DNA from: Acidobacteriota bacterium
GTDB lineage: Bacteria; Acidobacteriota; Polarisedimenticolia; Gp22-AA2
Assembly (NCBI GenBank): GCA_027297005.1
Contig: JAPUIN010000242.1
Location: 1-6,694 of the forward strand
Length of the DNA stretch: 6,694 nucleotides
Direction: 5' to 3'
This document shows, in pieces, positions 6,485 through 6,694 of this stretch. A model generated the notes under the pieces. That model saw only the letters and a list, made by a program, of their open reading frames with translations, was not told where the DNA came from and searched no databases. The translations under genes were made by a program, and so were the position numbers. How positions within the stretch are numbered: position 1 is the stretch's first letter; each line of letters begins with the position of its first letter.

Positions 6485-6694
6485 TCAGTACTGGATGAGG
6501 GATCCCTCGAGCCGTGCCCGGCGCAGCGCGATGCGGAACCCGATGATCCCGAGCGGCAGAAGGAAGAGACTGAAGAGGACGAGCGCCTGGATCTCGGGTA
6601 GAAGATCAGCCACCGGTGTGCCGAGCAGTAGGGCCCGGCGCAGGGCGCGCAGCGCGTAGGTCATCGGGAGCAACCGCGAGCCCCACTGGAGGAA
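6485..6694 (-). CDS. ABC-2 type transporter permease, C-terminal fragment (5' end outside window)
   Basis: The last 69 residues of a membrane protein whose start lies beyond the right edge. The fragment opens with FLQWGSRLLPMTYALRALRR, which resembles the conserved segment before the last membrane helix of ABC-2 permeases (Pro-x-Thr-Tyr-Ala-Leu-x-x-Leu-Arg). A hydrophobic helix follows at about 36-54 of the fragment. It ends in a basic tail, RIALRRARLEGSLIQY, with the Gly-Ser-Leu and final Tyr common in this family. Such permeases pair with an ATP-binding subunit to export drugs, polysaccharides or other substrates; the substrate cannot be told from this piece. An in-frame TTG at 6673 is not a plausible start because homology continues upstream of it. 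The gene is separated from icd by 226 bases containing the icd promoter, so it is probably a separate unit. Confidence 0.75.
   Translation of the reverse strand, partial: FLQWGSRLLPMTYALRALRRALLLGTPVADLLPEIQALVLFSLFLLPLGIIGFRIALRRARLEGSLIQY

Noticed and set aside
1..6694. Search for CRISPR arrays, insertion sequences, tRNA genes, phage genes and defence genes.
   Set aside because: No repeat-spacer pattern, transposase, terminal inverted repeats, cloverleaf-like sequence or defence-type domain was seen. The window is ordinary core metabolism.

Overview
The window is from a GC-rich bacterial chromosome and holds core TCA-cycle genes in two operons, with a cell-wall hydrolase gene between them. 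Nothing in it looks mobile or viral. The genus cannot be fixed from the sequence alone. The gene set and protein styles (NADP-type isocitrate dehydrogenase next to an LDH-like malate dehydrogenase; sucC-sucD followed by ndk) would suit Acidobacteriota, a deltaproteobacterial lineage or a related uncultured phylum. That placement is inference.

Layout from left to right. Positions 1-280 (minus) are the N-terminal two thirds of nucleoside diphosphate kinase (ndk), cut by the window edge. Next come sucD (316-1185, minus) and sucC (1182-2345, minus), translationally coupled through a 4-base ATGA overlap. Together sucC-sucD-ndk read as one leftward operon. Between sucC and the rightward gene lies a compact divergent promoter region (about 2349-2461). 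Positions 2390-3994 (plus) encode a family S13 D-alanyl-D-alanine carboxypeptidase/endopeptidase (PBP4/DacB type). It meets, tail to tail, a second leftward operon: icd (5008-6258) followed by mdh (4041-4967). Upstream of icd is a 226-base non-coding stretch with a clear promoter, a leader of roughly 90 bases and several short palindromes. The right edge (6485-6694, minus) holds the last 69 residues of an ABC-2 type transporter permease.

Functionally, isocitrate dehydrogenase, succinyl-CoA synthetase and malate dehydrogenase cover the oxidative half of the cycle except 2-oxoglutarate oxidation, succinate dehydrogenase and fumarase. Ndk can exchange the nucleoside triphosphate made by SucCD. 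The two operons carry almost identical core promoters: TTGACAC, then a -10 preceded by TGC, with 17-base spacing. This suggests they are expressed together.

No undescribed system is visible. The points most worth a second look are regulatory or concern start sites: the back-to-back promoters built on an inverted repeat, the mismatch between the DacB promoter and its only standard start codon, the icd leader and palindromes, and a substitution at a coenzyme-specificity position of isocitrate dehydrogenase.
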